Part shown: positions 22,491 through 32,998 of the stretch, in pieces
How the letters are laid out: every line of letters begins with the position of its first letter
Position numbering within the stretch: position 1 is the stretch's first letter
DNA from: Chamaelirium japonicum
Taxonomy: Eukaryota > Streptophyta > Magnoliopsida > Liliales > Melanthiaceae
NCBI GenBank assembly: GCA_947650365.1
Contig: OX393550.1
Coordinates: 96,514,951 to 96,578,950 of the forward strand
DNA: 64,000 nt
Reading direction: 5' to 3'
Notes under the pieces: generated by a model
Database searches by the model: none
What the model saw: only the letters and a program-made list of their open reading frames with translations
What the model was told of the DNA's origin: nothing
Program-made: the position numbers and the translations under genes

Positions 22491-24748
22491 TGCTAGGAGA
22501 CCGAGTGCATAATCCAAACCAAACCGAATGATGTTAACCGTTGTCGATACAAGCAATCAATCGGATTGGATTTGGTCCTTTAAAAACCGACATGATTGAT
22601 TCGGTTGATGGATTTATAAATTTAAAACAAAAAGAACCGAACCGACATATATATATAAGATTTTATTAAATATACCATGTGTCATTGTAATGGTATCATG
22701 TATTGTTAGTTGTAACTTGATATTTGGTTAGTAATGTTATTACTAGAACTCAACATAGTCTCATTTGTAACTTTTGAAATACTTTAGGATGGCTTAAAAA
22801 ATCAGCCAAAACAAATCCTATTTCGGTTATGACCTTCTCCATTACAATATTCTCATACGCAGGAATACCCCCGTTGGCCGGCTTTTGTAGAAAATTCTAT
22901 TTGTTCTTCGCCGCTTTGCAAAAAGGTTCTTGGAAAAAGGTTCTCGTTCCCATGAATCTCGATCTGCCCTCTAGCATTGATAGCGATTGATCAAATTCCT
23001 ACTCTGCTTTGAGAAGCTTTTCAGTTTTTCTTATCTATCGTGCCTTTGAACTGCCATAAAAAGAATTCAAAATACGTATATCTGGTACTAAATAAACCGT
23101 CTTCGCTGGCCGCTCGATGGCCAAGGCACGTTACAGCTATCAATGACTCGTGACAAAGGAAGATTCGAGAGAGCCGTCGAATAACCGGCACTGGACTAAA
23201 CTCTTTTTTTCATGACTTTAACTATCTTTTAGGCTTTTAGGGTCCCTCCTTTTTCATCTGTTTGTAAGACCTAGCTCCCATTCTTTATCACCAGGCGAGC
23301 TAAAGCTTTCGTCTCAATTCATATTTAGCCGCAAGCAATCTGCATTTGTGATCTCGTATATTTCACTTCTTAGACATCTTATTTAGTTACTCCCTCATCT
23401 TTTAGCAAAAAGCCGCTCGACAGTGGTAAAGTCTCATCTTTTGTGTTGGCCGGTATCCTAGTTCGTGACTTCCGGCTCAACTTCCTACTCATGACAATCT
23501 AGACGCTAGAAGTGTTGGTGATGTCGGCCACCTTCACTGAAACAATCGAAAGTGGAATCGACGTATTGGCTTATTTCAAACAAGAAGGGGAGGGGGGAGG
23601 AGGGGGTCAGTGGTGCAATAATCAATATTTATCCAACCAATAAAATACGATATGAAGGCCCAACTCATTTCTAGCTCATCTGAGAACTTTCATTTGAACC
23701 TGACTCTTATATTTAGAACTACCGGATCAGCTACTCCGGCTTTTTTGGAACCCTAAAGTCACTCGCCCGTTCAAACTCTTCCGTACTGCTTCAAACTCCT
23801 GTCCATCCCATCGAAAATCATTAGGCCCCTTCCCTTCTGCCTAGTTGTTTAGATGGCGCTTTTCGTTCTACGATCCCTCGGAGCGAAGGGTTAAGCAGGT
23901 AGTACGGGCCCAAATGGCATGGGCCCTGCCTTAGCCCTGAGCAAGAACTCCATGATGAGGACAACTTGGAAATCGTCCATGGGGACCTTGCGCCTTAATC
24001 CATTGCTTGTTCACCCTCGGGGGAAATTGAAAGATTCCTTCCCTACTAATTAACAACCTCCCTTACTAAAATGTGAAGTTGATATCGAGTAGATCGACTT
24101 TTTTCTAGTGTGAAGAATGCGCATTAGCCACCGTAGACCAGTGCTTGCCATTCTTCTGTAGCCCCAGCAAAATATGTTCAGCTTGATACCCCCTTCTTTT
24201 CTGGCACAGCGATGACGACAAGGGAAACAGGGAGCTGATGGAAGCCTCATTATGTAAGTTCAGTGAGGACATGCATGATGGAGTTTTACACATGTTCATA
24301 ACTACTCTTACATCTTGTATAGGATAGAGATGGTTGTGCCAAATATTTGCAATTTCTTATAAGTAAAAAGAGGGCAATTTGGAAAATCTTGAATGGCAAC
24401 TCTAGTGAGTTCTTCTTTTTGAAAAAAAAAAATTATATATAAAAAAATAATACTAAAGGAGATCAAACTACTGTGTTTCTGGCCACCTTGGTACTACGTT
24501 GAAAAGTCTCCTAACATAGCCTCTGGTTGAAACAATGGTCTTTCTTCCCATTTTTCCAAGTGCCTAATGCTGATTTCTCCAAAAAAAAAAAAAACTTTGT
24601 GACTAGCTCTAAGAAAATTGGCTTTATTTTGAAGGGTGATGCCACTTGCACCCACGGAGGGCGTGTTTGGTTGCCCTAAGTTGCGAGGAAGTGGAGAACC
24701 GATGAAACTAGTACTTTCATGAACTAGGATTTCCATCCCAGTTCAGCC

Positions 24749-24916
24749 TGTTAATGTATTTATTGTATTTCATCGTTTCCCAGGGGCTTTCCCACTGCTA
24801 CACGCAGGGGCTTTCCCATAGGTATACACATGTATTGTCTATATATATGTTGGCTATGTGTCTAATGAGATTTGCCAGGTATTCTCCCAAACCCTAGCCG
24901 TTTCTATCTCGTAACA
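24749..24916 (+). repeat. 168-bp TRIM-size LTR in copy B
   Basis: Same length and boundaries as the LTR at 21410. The PBS at 24917-24928 reads TGGTATCAGAGT. The two PBS sites are 3339 bp apart. Confidence 0.75.
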
Positions 24917-25115
24917 TGGTATCAGAGTTGCCTTGATCCCGCGTCGTTCGTACCGGAGCCGGAAACCATCCTCAGCCCGAGACCTGACGTCGTCCCTTAC
25001 TACCCGCTCCGGCAACTCTCTCTCCCTCTCTCTTTCCCGCACCGCAGCAAACTCCATCCGCCGTCATCGTTGCTCCAAAGCTGCGGACCTCTGCTTCATC
25101 TCCCTCCCAAGCATC

Positions 25116-25118
<3 letters not shown>

Positions 25119-25168
<50 letters not shown>

Positions 25169-25169
25169 G
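25119..25169. repeat. (GA)n microsatellite in copy B
   Basis: Longer than the copy A tract and interrupted by one AAAG step; same position in the unit. Confidence 0.95.
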
Positions 25170-25184
25170 GAATAAAACCCTAAC

Positions 25185-25455
25185 GCGCACACCGGATCCC
25201 GCCACAATGGATCCCGCATCACCGTGCAACACCGTGCCGCACCGGACACCGCACCGCAGCCTTGGTATCCCGCACCACACCGCTCTATCCTGCACCAGAC
25301 CTATCCCGCACCGCAGCTCTTTCCCGTACCTATCCCGCACCACTGTGACCTATCCCGCACCGCTGTGACCTATCCAGCACCATAGCCCTATCCCGTACCG
25401 AACCTATCCCGCACCGCAGCTTTATCCCGTACCGGACTTATCACTGCTGTTGTGC
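25185..25455. repeat. Minisatellite, TATCCCGCACCGCAG-type units, copy B
   Basis: Counterpart of 21832-22095, with slightly different repeat number and single-base differences. Confidence 0.8.
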
Positions 25456-25497
25456 CCTATCATTGTTTTGGAGAAAACGTTAGCATATCCCAACATC

Positions 25498-25840
25498 AAT
25501 TTTTTTGGGTGAAAGATACACACTACATAAGGCAGAACCAACAATTCATTGGATCCTCATATGAACCAAATGGATGTAGTCCACGTATACCAACTCTTGC
25601 ATTGCGCTAGAAAAATTGTTGGTGTTCGGGCTGCCTTGATCCCATTGACGACTGCATTGCCTTCCCTGTAAATATGGGAGATTCGACGAACATGAAGTAA
25701 TCACAACAACCGACGACAATCCACATAGAGGGCATCCAATGGACCATAGGAAGCTAGGTGGAGAAGAGCAATGAGAATCCCCCTCGATCCAAAGCGGAGA
25801 GGTAGCCCAACTACGACTAACAACACAAAGTCCCATCCAG
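25498..25840 (-). pseudogene. LINE 3' tail (RNase H end), unit copy C
   Basis: Third copy of the same fragment at the same place in the unit. Confidence 0.65.
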
Positions 25841-26062
25841 AGGGTTGGGTGCTAGGAGACCGGGTGCATAATCCAAACCAAACCGAATGATGTTAACCGT
25901 TGTCGATACAAGCAATCAATCGGATTGGATTTGGTCCTTTAAAAACCGACATGATTGATTCGGTTGATGGATTTATAAATTTAAAACAAAAAGAATCGAA
26001 CCGACATATATATAAAATAGTTTATTAAATATATCATGTGTCATTGTAATGGTATCATGTAT

Positions 26063-26992
26063 CATGGAAAATTCGGAGCACATTCTTTTCTTATGCCCCC
26101 CGGCGAAAATGGTCTGGATGATGTTGCGCAATCTGATAGCCCCCATCCCTCCCCCACAGTCCTTGAGCGAGCTTCGATCCCTTCTTTGTTATGACTTTTC
26201 CTCTGAGAGAGGACTTAAACAATTCACCAACTCCATTTTATGCTTTGTTATCTGGAATATCTGGAAGGCGAGAAACCATTCCATATATGACTTGGCTAAT
26301 GAGTCCCCTCAGGCTACTGTCAAGAAGATTTGGTGGGAATTTAAAGAATTCCATTATGCCCATCACCCGAAAGCGACAGGTATCAGAACGGAGTCCAGTG
26401 AATTCATTAACGTCATAGTGAGATGGATGTCGCCTGAGCCTTCCGAAATCAAGCTAAACTTCGATGGCGCTCTTGATTGCCACTCCCATCGGGCGGGCAC
26501 CGGGTTTGTCTTTAGAAACTCTCAAGGTAATATTATGTGTATGGGTGCTATCTCGTTGTCTTTGTCTTCTGTGCAGGTGGCCGAAGGCTGGGGATTATGG
26601 GCGGGATTGCAAGAGGGTCTCAGAAGTTTTCCATTGGCGTCCCTATGGATCGAAGGCGACTCGCTATCCACAATTCAACTTCTACTCTCAAATGAGCCTC
26701 TTGATCCAATCTTAGAAGATTGTCGCGCCTTAATTCAGCTCCGGAGACATGTTCGTATTTCTCACATTTTTCGGGAAGGTAACTCGGTGGCAGACTGGCT
26801 AGCTACGAGAGGCAGAATGTCCAGGCAATCACAAATTTGGTATGAGGATTTTCTTGGGCCATTACAAGTGATAGCAGGGAACGATATGAAGGATACCGGG
26901 GTCCTGCGCGAATGTAGACAATGATATTGTAGTGATCTTTTGTGCCGGTGTGGCCTTTGTAGTGTAATGTTTTCTACCAAAAAAAAAAAAAA
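26063..26992 (+). mobile_element. 5'-truncated L1 LINE with intact zf-RVT end and RNase H
   Basis: A 930-bp insertion ends in a 15-base poly-A and is flanked by ATGTAT on both sides (26057-26062 and 26993-26998). Unit copies A and B keep the empty site TATCATGTATTGTTAG. The ORF gives the end of a reverse-transcriptase zinc-binding domain (SEHILFLCPPAKMVW) and a complete RNase H with NFDGA, VAEGWGL, WIEGDS and REGNSVADWLA, so all four acidic catalytic positions are present. The reading frame is open for 291 codons, which suggests a young insertion. Without an RT it cannot move on its own. Confidence 0.9.
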
Positions 26993-29035
26993 ATGTATTG
27001 TTAGTTGTAACTTAATATTTGGTTAGTAATGTTATTATCAGAACTCAACATAGTCTCATTTGTAACTTTTGAAATACTTTAGGATGGCTTAAAAAATCAG
27101 CCAAAACAAATCCTATTTCGGTTATGACCTTCTCCATTACAATATTCTCATACGCAGGAATACCCCCGTTAGCCGGCTTTTGTAGCAAATTCTATTTGTT
27201 CTTCGCCGCTTTGGAAAAAGGTTCTCGGAAAAAGGTTCTCGTTCCCATGAATCACGATCTGCCCTCTAGCATTGATAACGATTGATCAAATTCCTACTCT
27301 GCTTTGAGAAGCTTTTCAGTTTTTCTTATCTATCGTGCTTTTGAACTGCCATAAAAAGAATTCAAAATACGTATATCTGGTACTAAATAAACCGTCTTCG
27401 CTGGCCGCTCGATGGCCAAGGCACGTTACAACTATCAATGACTCGTGACAAAGGAAGATTCGAGAGAGCCGTCGAATAACCGGCACTGGACTAAACTCTT
27501 TTTTTCATGACGTTAACTATCTTTTAGGCTTTTAGGGTCCTTCCTTTTTCATCCGTTTGTAAGACCTAGCTCCCATTCTTTATCACCAGGCGAGCTAAAG
27601 CTTTCGTCTCAATTCATATTTAGCCGCAAGCAATCTGCATTTGTGATCTCGTGTATTTCACTTCTCAGACATCTTATTTAGTTACTCCCTCATCTTTTAG
27701 CAAAAAGCCGCTCCACAGTGGTAAAGTCTCATCTTTTGTGTTGGCCGGCATCCTAGTTCGTGACTTCCAGCTCAACTTCCTACTCATGATGATCTAGGCG
27801 CTAGAAGTGTTGGTGATGTCGGCCACCTTCACTAAAACAATCGAAAGAGGAATTGACTTATTGGCTTATTTCGAACAAGAAGGGGAGGGGGGAGGAGGGG
27901 GGCAGTGGTGCAATAATCAATGTTTATCCAACCAATAAAATAAGATATGAAGGTCCAACTCATCTCTAGCTCATATGAGAACTTTCATTTGAACCTGACT
28001 CTTATATTTAGAACTACCGGATCAGCTACTCCGGCTTTTTTGGAACCCTAAAGTCACTCGCCCGTTCAAACTCTTCCGTACAGCTTCAAACTCCTGTCCA
28101 TCCCATCGAAAATCATTAGGCCCCTTCCCTTCTGCCTAGTTGTTTAGAAGGCGCTTTTCGTTCTACGATCCCTCGGAGCGAAGGGTTAAGCAGGTAGTAC
28201 GGGCCCAAATGGCATGGGCCCTACCTTAGCCCTGAGCAAGAACTCCATGCCGAGGACAACTCGGAAGTCGTCCATGTGGACCTTGCGTCTAAATCCATTG
28301 CTTGTTCACCCTCGGGGCAATTGAAAGATTCCTTCCCTACTTACAACCTCCCTTACTAAAATGTGAAGTTGATATCGAGTAGATCGACTTTTTTCTAGTG
28401 TGGGGAATGCGCATTAGCCACCGTAGACCAACGCTCACCATTCTTCTGTAGCCCCGACAAAATATGTTCAGCTTGATACCCCCTTCCTTTCTTGCGCAAC
28501 GAAGACGACAAGGGCAACAGGGAGCTGATGAAGTCTCATCCTGTAAGCTCAGTGAGGTCATGCATGATGGAGTTTTTTACATGTTAAGAACTACTCTTAC
28601 ATCTTGTATAGTATAGAGATAATTGTGCCAAATATTTGCAATTTCTTATAAGTAAAAAGAGGCCAATTTGTAAAATCTTGAATGGCAACTCTAGTGAGTT
28701 CTTCTTTTTGAAAAAAAAAAATTAATAATAAAATAATAATAAAGGAGATCAAGTTACGGTGTTTCTGGCCACCTTGGTACTAAGTTGAAAAAGTCCCCCA
28801 ACATAGCCTCTGGTTGAAACAATGGTCTTTCTTTCCATTTTTCCAAGTGCCTAATGCTGATTTCTCCAAAAAAAAAAAAAAACCTTTGTGACTAGCTCTA
28901 AGAAAATTGGCTTTAGCTTGCAGGGTGATGCCACTTGCACCCACTGAGGGCGTGTTTGGTTGCCTGAAGTTGCGAGGAAGTGGAGAACTGATGGAACTAG
29001 TACTTTCATGAACTAAGATTTCTGTCCCAGCTCAG

Positions 29036-29390
29036 TCATTTGGTTGTGAGGAAATGGGCAAGTTCAGAACTTTGGCTTCCATGACTTTTACCGATTTTGT
29101 TATTAGGTTGTCATAGATTTTGACCATTAGGGAAGTTTTTGAGCAATTCCCCAACCATCAAGAAGTGTGAATGTGTGAATTCATATCAGAGCCTTGTGGG
29201 TCGAAGTTACATTTACATATTAGGAGGAAGTGGAGGGGCACCAGAAGTCCCAGTTCCAACATCAAATTGGACTTCCGTGCAACCAAATGCCGGAACTCAC
29301 CCACTTCGCTGGCTTCTATCGTTTCCGGCTTCTGTGCAATTAAAAACCGGAACTCACCCACTTCGTCGATTTCCATTGCTTCGAGCTGCA
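29036..29390. other. Junction of the tandem array, no gene
   Basis: Contains two copies of a CCGGAACTCACCCACTTCG module (29290 and 29348) with related sequence between them. No ORF with a domain. Confidence 0.4.
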
Positions 29391-29780
29391 TTTTTTTTTG
29401 GGTAAGCAAAGAACACTACGCTGCTAGGGCCAGCAAAGACTAGCTCCAAAGAAAAGATCGCACATGACAATCATCCCGAACCAATATCTGAAGAGCCTAT
29501 GGAAGAACACCAATGTAGACAAAGTCTCGACCAGAACATCGAGCATTGTTATCCAACCAATCAACAACCCGATTCTCCTCTCGGAACACATGTCCAATAC
29601 TAGTAGGAGATAACACGACGACAATCCTCCGAGAGGATCCACCGACTTTCGGGCAACCCAACACCCCCTTTGGGTGCCTCCAATTGTCCACATGTTTGTA
29701 AAAACAAGTAATTGTTTTTCGTCCAGCCAAAAAAAAAAAAAACTGTTTTTCCAGTATTAGAAGGCACAAAGATAACTCTC
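29391..29780 (-). pseudogene. LINE 3' tail (RNase H end)
   Basis: The minus strand encodes TSIGHVFREENRVVDWLDN, the C-terminal motif of LINE RNase H, and ends GGTTTACCC-like sequence then an A run at 29391-29399. It is a different LINE copy from the one in the tandem unit and sits about 140 bp downstream of the HSP20 stop, in the same orientation. Confidence 0.7.
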
Positions 29781-29919
29781 AAGTCCTTCAATTCATAATT
29801 CTTCGTTAAACATCCAGATACTCACACGGGCCACACACATACGACACACAGACGACCCACATACAGACACACAAACACAGCATACAAACACACAGGACAC
29901 AGGACACATAGCTTCCAAA

Positions 29920-30399
29920 TCAGCCTGAGATCTCAATGCGTTTCACCTGCGGTTTCTTCACCTCCTCTTTGGGCACGGTGACGGTGAGCACCCCGTTCTC
30001 CATGGCCGCCTTCACCGCCTCCACCTTAGCGTTCTCCGGCAGCCGGAACCGCCTGATGAACCTCCCGCTGCTCCGCTCCATGCGGTGCCAGGTGTCGGTC
30101 TTCTCCTCCTGCTCCCGGCTCCGCTCGCCGCTGATCTGGAGGACCCTCCCTTCCTCCACCTCCACCTTCACCTCCTCCTTCTTCACCCCCGGGAGGTCAG
30201 CCCTGAAGACGTGGGCCTCCGGGGTCTCCTTCCAGTCGATCCGTGCGCCGGCGAAGACCGAGGTGTCGCCGGCGAGGCCGGAACGGGGCTGAGAGATGAG
30301 GGCATTGCATTTGTTGGGAAAGGGGAGCAGGCCATCGAAGGGATCCCACAGATCGAGGGAGAAGGGGTCGAAGATGTTGGTCCTCGGAATCATCGACAT
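29920..30399 (-). CDS. Class I cytosolic small heat-shock protein (HSP20)
   Basis: ATP-independent chaperone that binds unfolding proteins under heat stress and works as a dodecamer in the cytosol. 159 aa and intronless, as usual for class I plant sHSPs. N-terminus [20 protein letters not shown] carries the class I DPFSLDxWDPF signature. The alpha-crystallin domain spans about residues 52-143: [14 protein letters not shown], then [20 protein letters not shown], and the [13 protein letters not shown] and [10 protein letters not shown] strands. The C-terminal IEI (155-157) is the I-x-I motif used in oligomer assembly. Start is the ATG at 30399; the stop is TGA at 29920-29922. A perfect heat-shock element and TATA box lie upstream. 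The name HSP17/18 cannot be fixed without a mass-based nomenclature for the species. The gene looks intact. Confidence 0.97.
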   Translation of the reverse strand: MSMIPRTNIFDPFSLDLWDPFDGLLPFPNKCNALISQPRSGLAGDTSVFAGARIDWKETPEAHVFRADLPGVKKEEVKVEVEEGRVLQISGERSREQEEKTDTWHRMERSSGRFIRRFRLPENAKVEAVKAAMENGVLTVTVPKEEVKKPQVKRIEISG

Positions 30400-30508
30400 A
30401 GTCGCTGCGGAGAGAAAGGATCGACGAGAGATTAATTGCTTCTTGGTGGTGGGATGAACAATTTTGTGGTGATGCTGTTTGCTGTCGGGGTTCCTCGCTG
30501 AGGAGGGT

Positions 30509-30516
30509 TATTTATA
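30509..30516 (-). promoter_or_regulatory. TATA box of the HSP20 gene
   Basis: The minus strand reads TATAAATA about 110 bp upstream of the ATG, which implies a leader of roughly 80 nt. Confidence 0.75.
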
Positions 30517-30534
30517 AGGGGGGATTTGCAAAAG

Positions 30535-30547
30535 TTCAAGAAGGTTC
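30535..30547 (-). promoter_or_regulatory. Heat-shock element (perfect trimer)
   Basis: TTCaaGAAggTTC is three perfectly spaced inverted nGAAn units, about 20 bp upstream of the TATA box. This is the standard binding site for trimeric heat-shock factor and explains heat induction of the HSP20 gene. Confidence 0.85.
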
Positions 30548-30563
30548 GTGAGACATCGCCAGC

Positions 30564-30576
30564 TTCCAGGACCTTC
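30564..30576 (-). promoter_or_regulatory. Second, imperfect heat-shock element
   Basis: TTCcaGGAccTTC has the right spacing with one base off the consensus (GGA for GAA), 16 bp upstream of the perfect site. Paired elements allow cooperative factor binding. Confidence 0.55.
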
Positions 30577-30599
30577 TACCCATTTCCCCCGGCTGAAAG

Positions 30600-30975
30600 A
30601 ATTATTTAGAAGTACGGGTCAGGTTGGTTCGGGTTTGAGCCAACTCGGAACCGAGTTCGGCTCTACTATATTGATACCTAAACCTATCAGAATTGGGCAT
30701 AGACCCGACCCGACCCGACCCACTATTAGGTCGAATCACCTTTCATCTAGCTTGTTTATTGAGCAAATCAATGGGGTTGAGACAACCGTCCTCACCAGGT
30801 CGTGTCTAATTACCCACACTGGGTTGAGACTCAAATTGGCTCAACTCGAGAACAAAACTCATATGCAGTAGTCCACATTTATGTCATGGGTTTCAACTTG
30901 GGGGGTTACATCACACTATCACACCAGTTACCGTTTGTTGTTTTACTTGTTTGCTAACGTCGAATCGACCGCCAG
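30600..30975. other. GGGTC-rich repeat remnant, no gene
   Basis: GGGTCAGGTTGGTTCGGGTT at 30616 and the CCCGACC run at 30702-30720 resemble the termini of the element at 40079-40595. The ORF here reads repeat sequence only. Confidence 0.4.
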
Positions 30976-32821
30976 TGTCACAAGGATCACCTAGCATGGA
31001 GAGAGAAAGAGAGAGAGGTTAGGTTTTGGGGATAATGGATGATCATTCTCATTAGGCCAATGAGCCAAATTTGTAGGCAATGTACAAGAGGGTGTGGGTA
31101 GGGAGGAGATATCCTATACAGGGAGTCTATGTTGTACAATATCCCTAATAAGCCCCCTCAAACTCAAGGTGGGTTATATACCATGAGTTTGCTAAATAGA
31201 AATTGAAAAAGTGGAGTTGGATGCAACTTTGTAAAGAAGTTAGCAACATGCTCACCGGAGGAAACTAAGGAGATAGATATGGTCCCGGCCTCATACTCCT
31301 GATGAGAGTAGTAGCAATCGAGCTCCATGTGCTTCGCCCTCTCATGGAAAACTGGGTTACGGACGATCTGTATGGCACTCTGGTTATTGCAATGAAGAGC
31401 TGTAGGCCCATGAAGCTCAACTCATAGATCTCCAAGAAGACGTCGTAAGTGAACTATCTCTTTGGTAGTAGAGGCCATAGCTCGAAACTTTGCCTCGGTA
31501 CTGGAGAAAGAGACGACGCCATGCTTTTTGCTGCGCCAGAAGATGAGTCTCTAAGGAATAGGTAGTAGTTGGTAGTCCATCGGCGAGTAGTCGGATCCCT
31601 AGCCCAGTTAGCGTCCGAGTAGGCACACATGACTAGATTTGAAGTCGAGGACAGTAAGAGTGACCGGATGATGGTGCCTCGGAGGTAATGGAGAATCTAA
31701 AGAAGAGTAGCATAGTGAGCAGAACGAGGGCCTCGACGAACTGGCTGATAATGTTGACTGCATTAGCAATGTTGGGCCTGGTGATGCAAAGGTATACACT
31801 CTAACCAACGATCTGCTGGAACCGAATAGGGTCTGAGAGAGACTTGCCATCTGTGGGATGGAGCTTCACGTGAAGCTCGAGTGGAGTAGCAACGGAGCGA
31901 TTATTAGAAAGAGCAGCTCGGCTGAGGATGTCAGCGATATATTTCTGCTGGGAGAGCAGGATATCTCGCTCACTGTGAGCGATCTTGTAACACCTGTGGT
32001 GTTAGATTTGAGAATAATAGAAATCCTCCATGGCTAGTTTCATCTTTTTGCAGCCAGACTTTTTCTTTGGGCTTTTTTTCCAATAAATGGATCGTAAACC
32101 TATGAGATGTTTTACGTTCACATTCTCCGTAACTTCGAGCATGTCACGATGGTGCGTTCCGTGCAACGATCATGTGTATGCGCAGCCAGTTTCGGCAGCC
32201 CGACAGGTAAACCCTAGAAAAACGATAATTTGTCGATAGTTGTAGCTGTTTTATTTCTTGCAAAAGATCGGATGATCGGATCGTAACGAAACAAGATACG
32301 TTAGATGAGGCTCTGAGAGAGCCTTCCAATGAGCCTGAGTTAGGGTCGATCCGACACCCGGGTGAATATTTATTGCTATTTTGAGTTTTGGAGTCTTTCC
32401 TTCTTTTCGGGAGATCCAGAAGTCAAAAAATTATGTACCAAGTGCTGACGCGTTCGCGTTGACGAAACCTTTCCAACGAATCCTCTCAGGCCCTATTCTG
32501 ACTTCCGGTTTGATAGTTACGGGTGATTATTCTTTTCAGCCCGGTTGATGGACGAATCGCACCCGGATTCCAATCGAGCCCGGTTCAGGGCTCGGGAACG
32601 AGCCCGACCAGCCCTAGAGCCTGCCTTCCGGTCTCCTAACATAATTTAGGCTCTCTTGACCTCTCTCCCCAGTTATTAAAATCCGAAATTCGGATGAGAA
32701 TAATCGGGTAAGATTTTGGGATGATAAACCCCTACCTTTAAGTCCTTATCCCTTCCCCCTTATTAGGAAACCTTAACCAACCCTATCCCACGTCCCTCCT
32801 TATCACAGCCTCCCCCTTTTT

Positions 32822-32830
32822 CTATAAATA
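32822..32830 (+). promoter_or_regulatory. Candidate TATA box of the solo LTR
   Basis: CTATAAATA is followed immediately by a GA-rich tract and then GC-rich sequence, a plausible U3/R promoter layout for a long LTR. Confidence 0.4.
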
Positions 32831-32998
32831 GAGAGAGAGAGAGGAACGTGAGAGAACGTGAGAAAAAGAGAGAGAGAATGAGAGGAGAGAGAGAGAGAGA
32901 GAACGGGAGAGAAAAAGAGAGAAAACGGGAGAGAAAGAGAGAGAGAGATAGAGAGAGAGATGCAGAGAGAGACAGAGCGAGACGGAGACGGAGAAGGA
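32831..32998. repeat. Imperfect GA-rich tract
   Basis: GAGAGA runs interspersed with AACG and AAAG steps. ORFs through it on both strands are compositional. Confidence 0.85.

Larger units (their letters stand above)
22107..25465. repeat. Chimeric tandem unit, copy B (~3.36 kb)
   Basis: Same order of parts as copy A, highly similar along its whole length with small indels and scattered substitutions. It carries its own LTR (24749-24916), PBS, GA tract and minisatellite. Confidence 0.85.
25466..29035. repeat. Chimeric tandem unit, copy C, with LINE insertion and no LTR
   Basis: Matches copies A and B up to GAACTAGTACTTTCATGAAC (about 29010), then diverges. Where A and B enter the LTR, this copy continues into sequence with CATTTGGTTGTGAGG. 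Without the 930-bp LINE at 26063-26992 its length is close to the non-LTR part of A and B. Confidence 0.8.

Noticed and set aside
30085-30435. 116-codon ORF opposite the HSP20 gene
   Set aside because: Shadow of the HSP20 coding strand; the sense ORF is a full-length family match with its own promoter.
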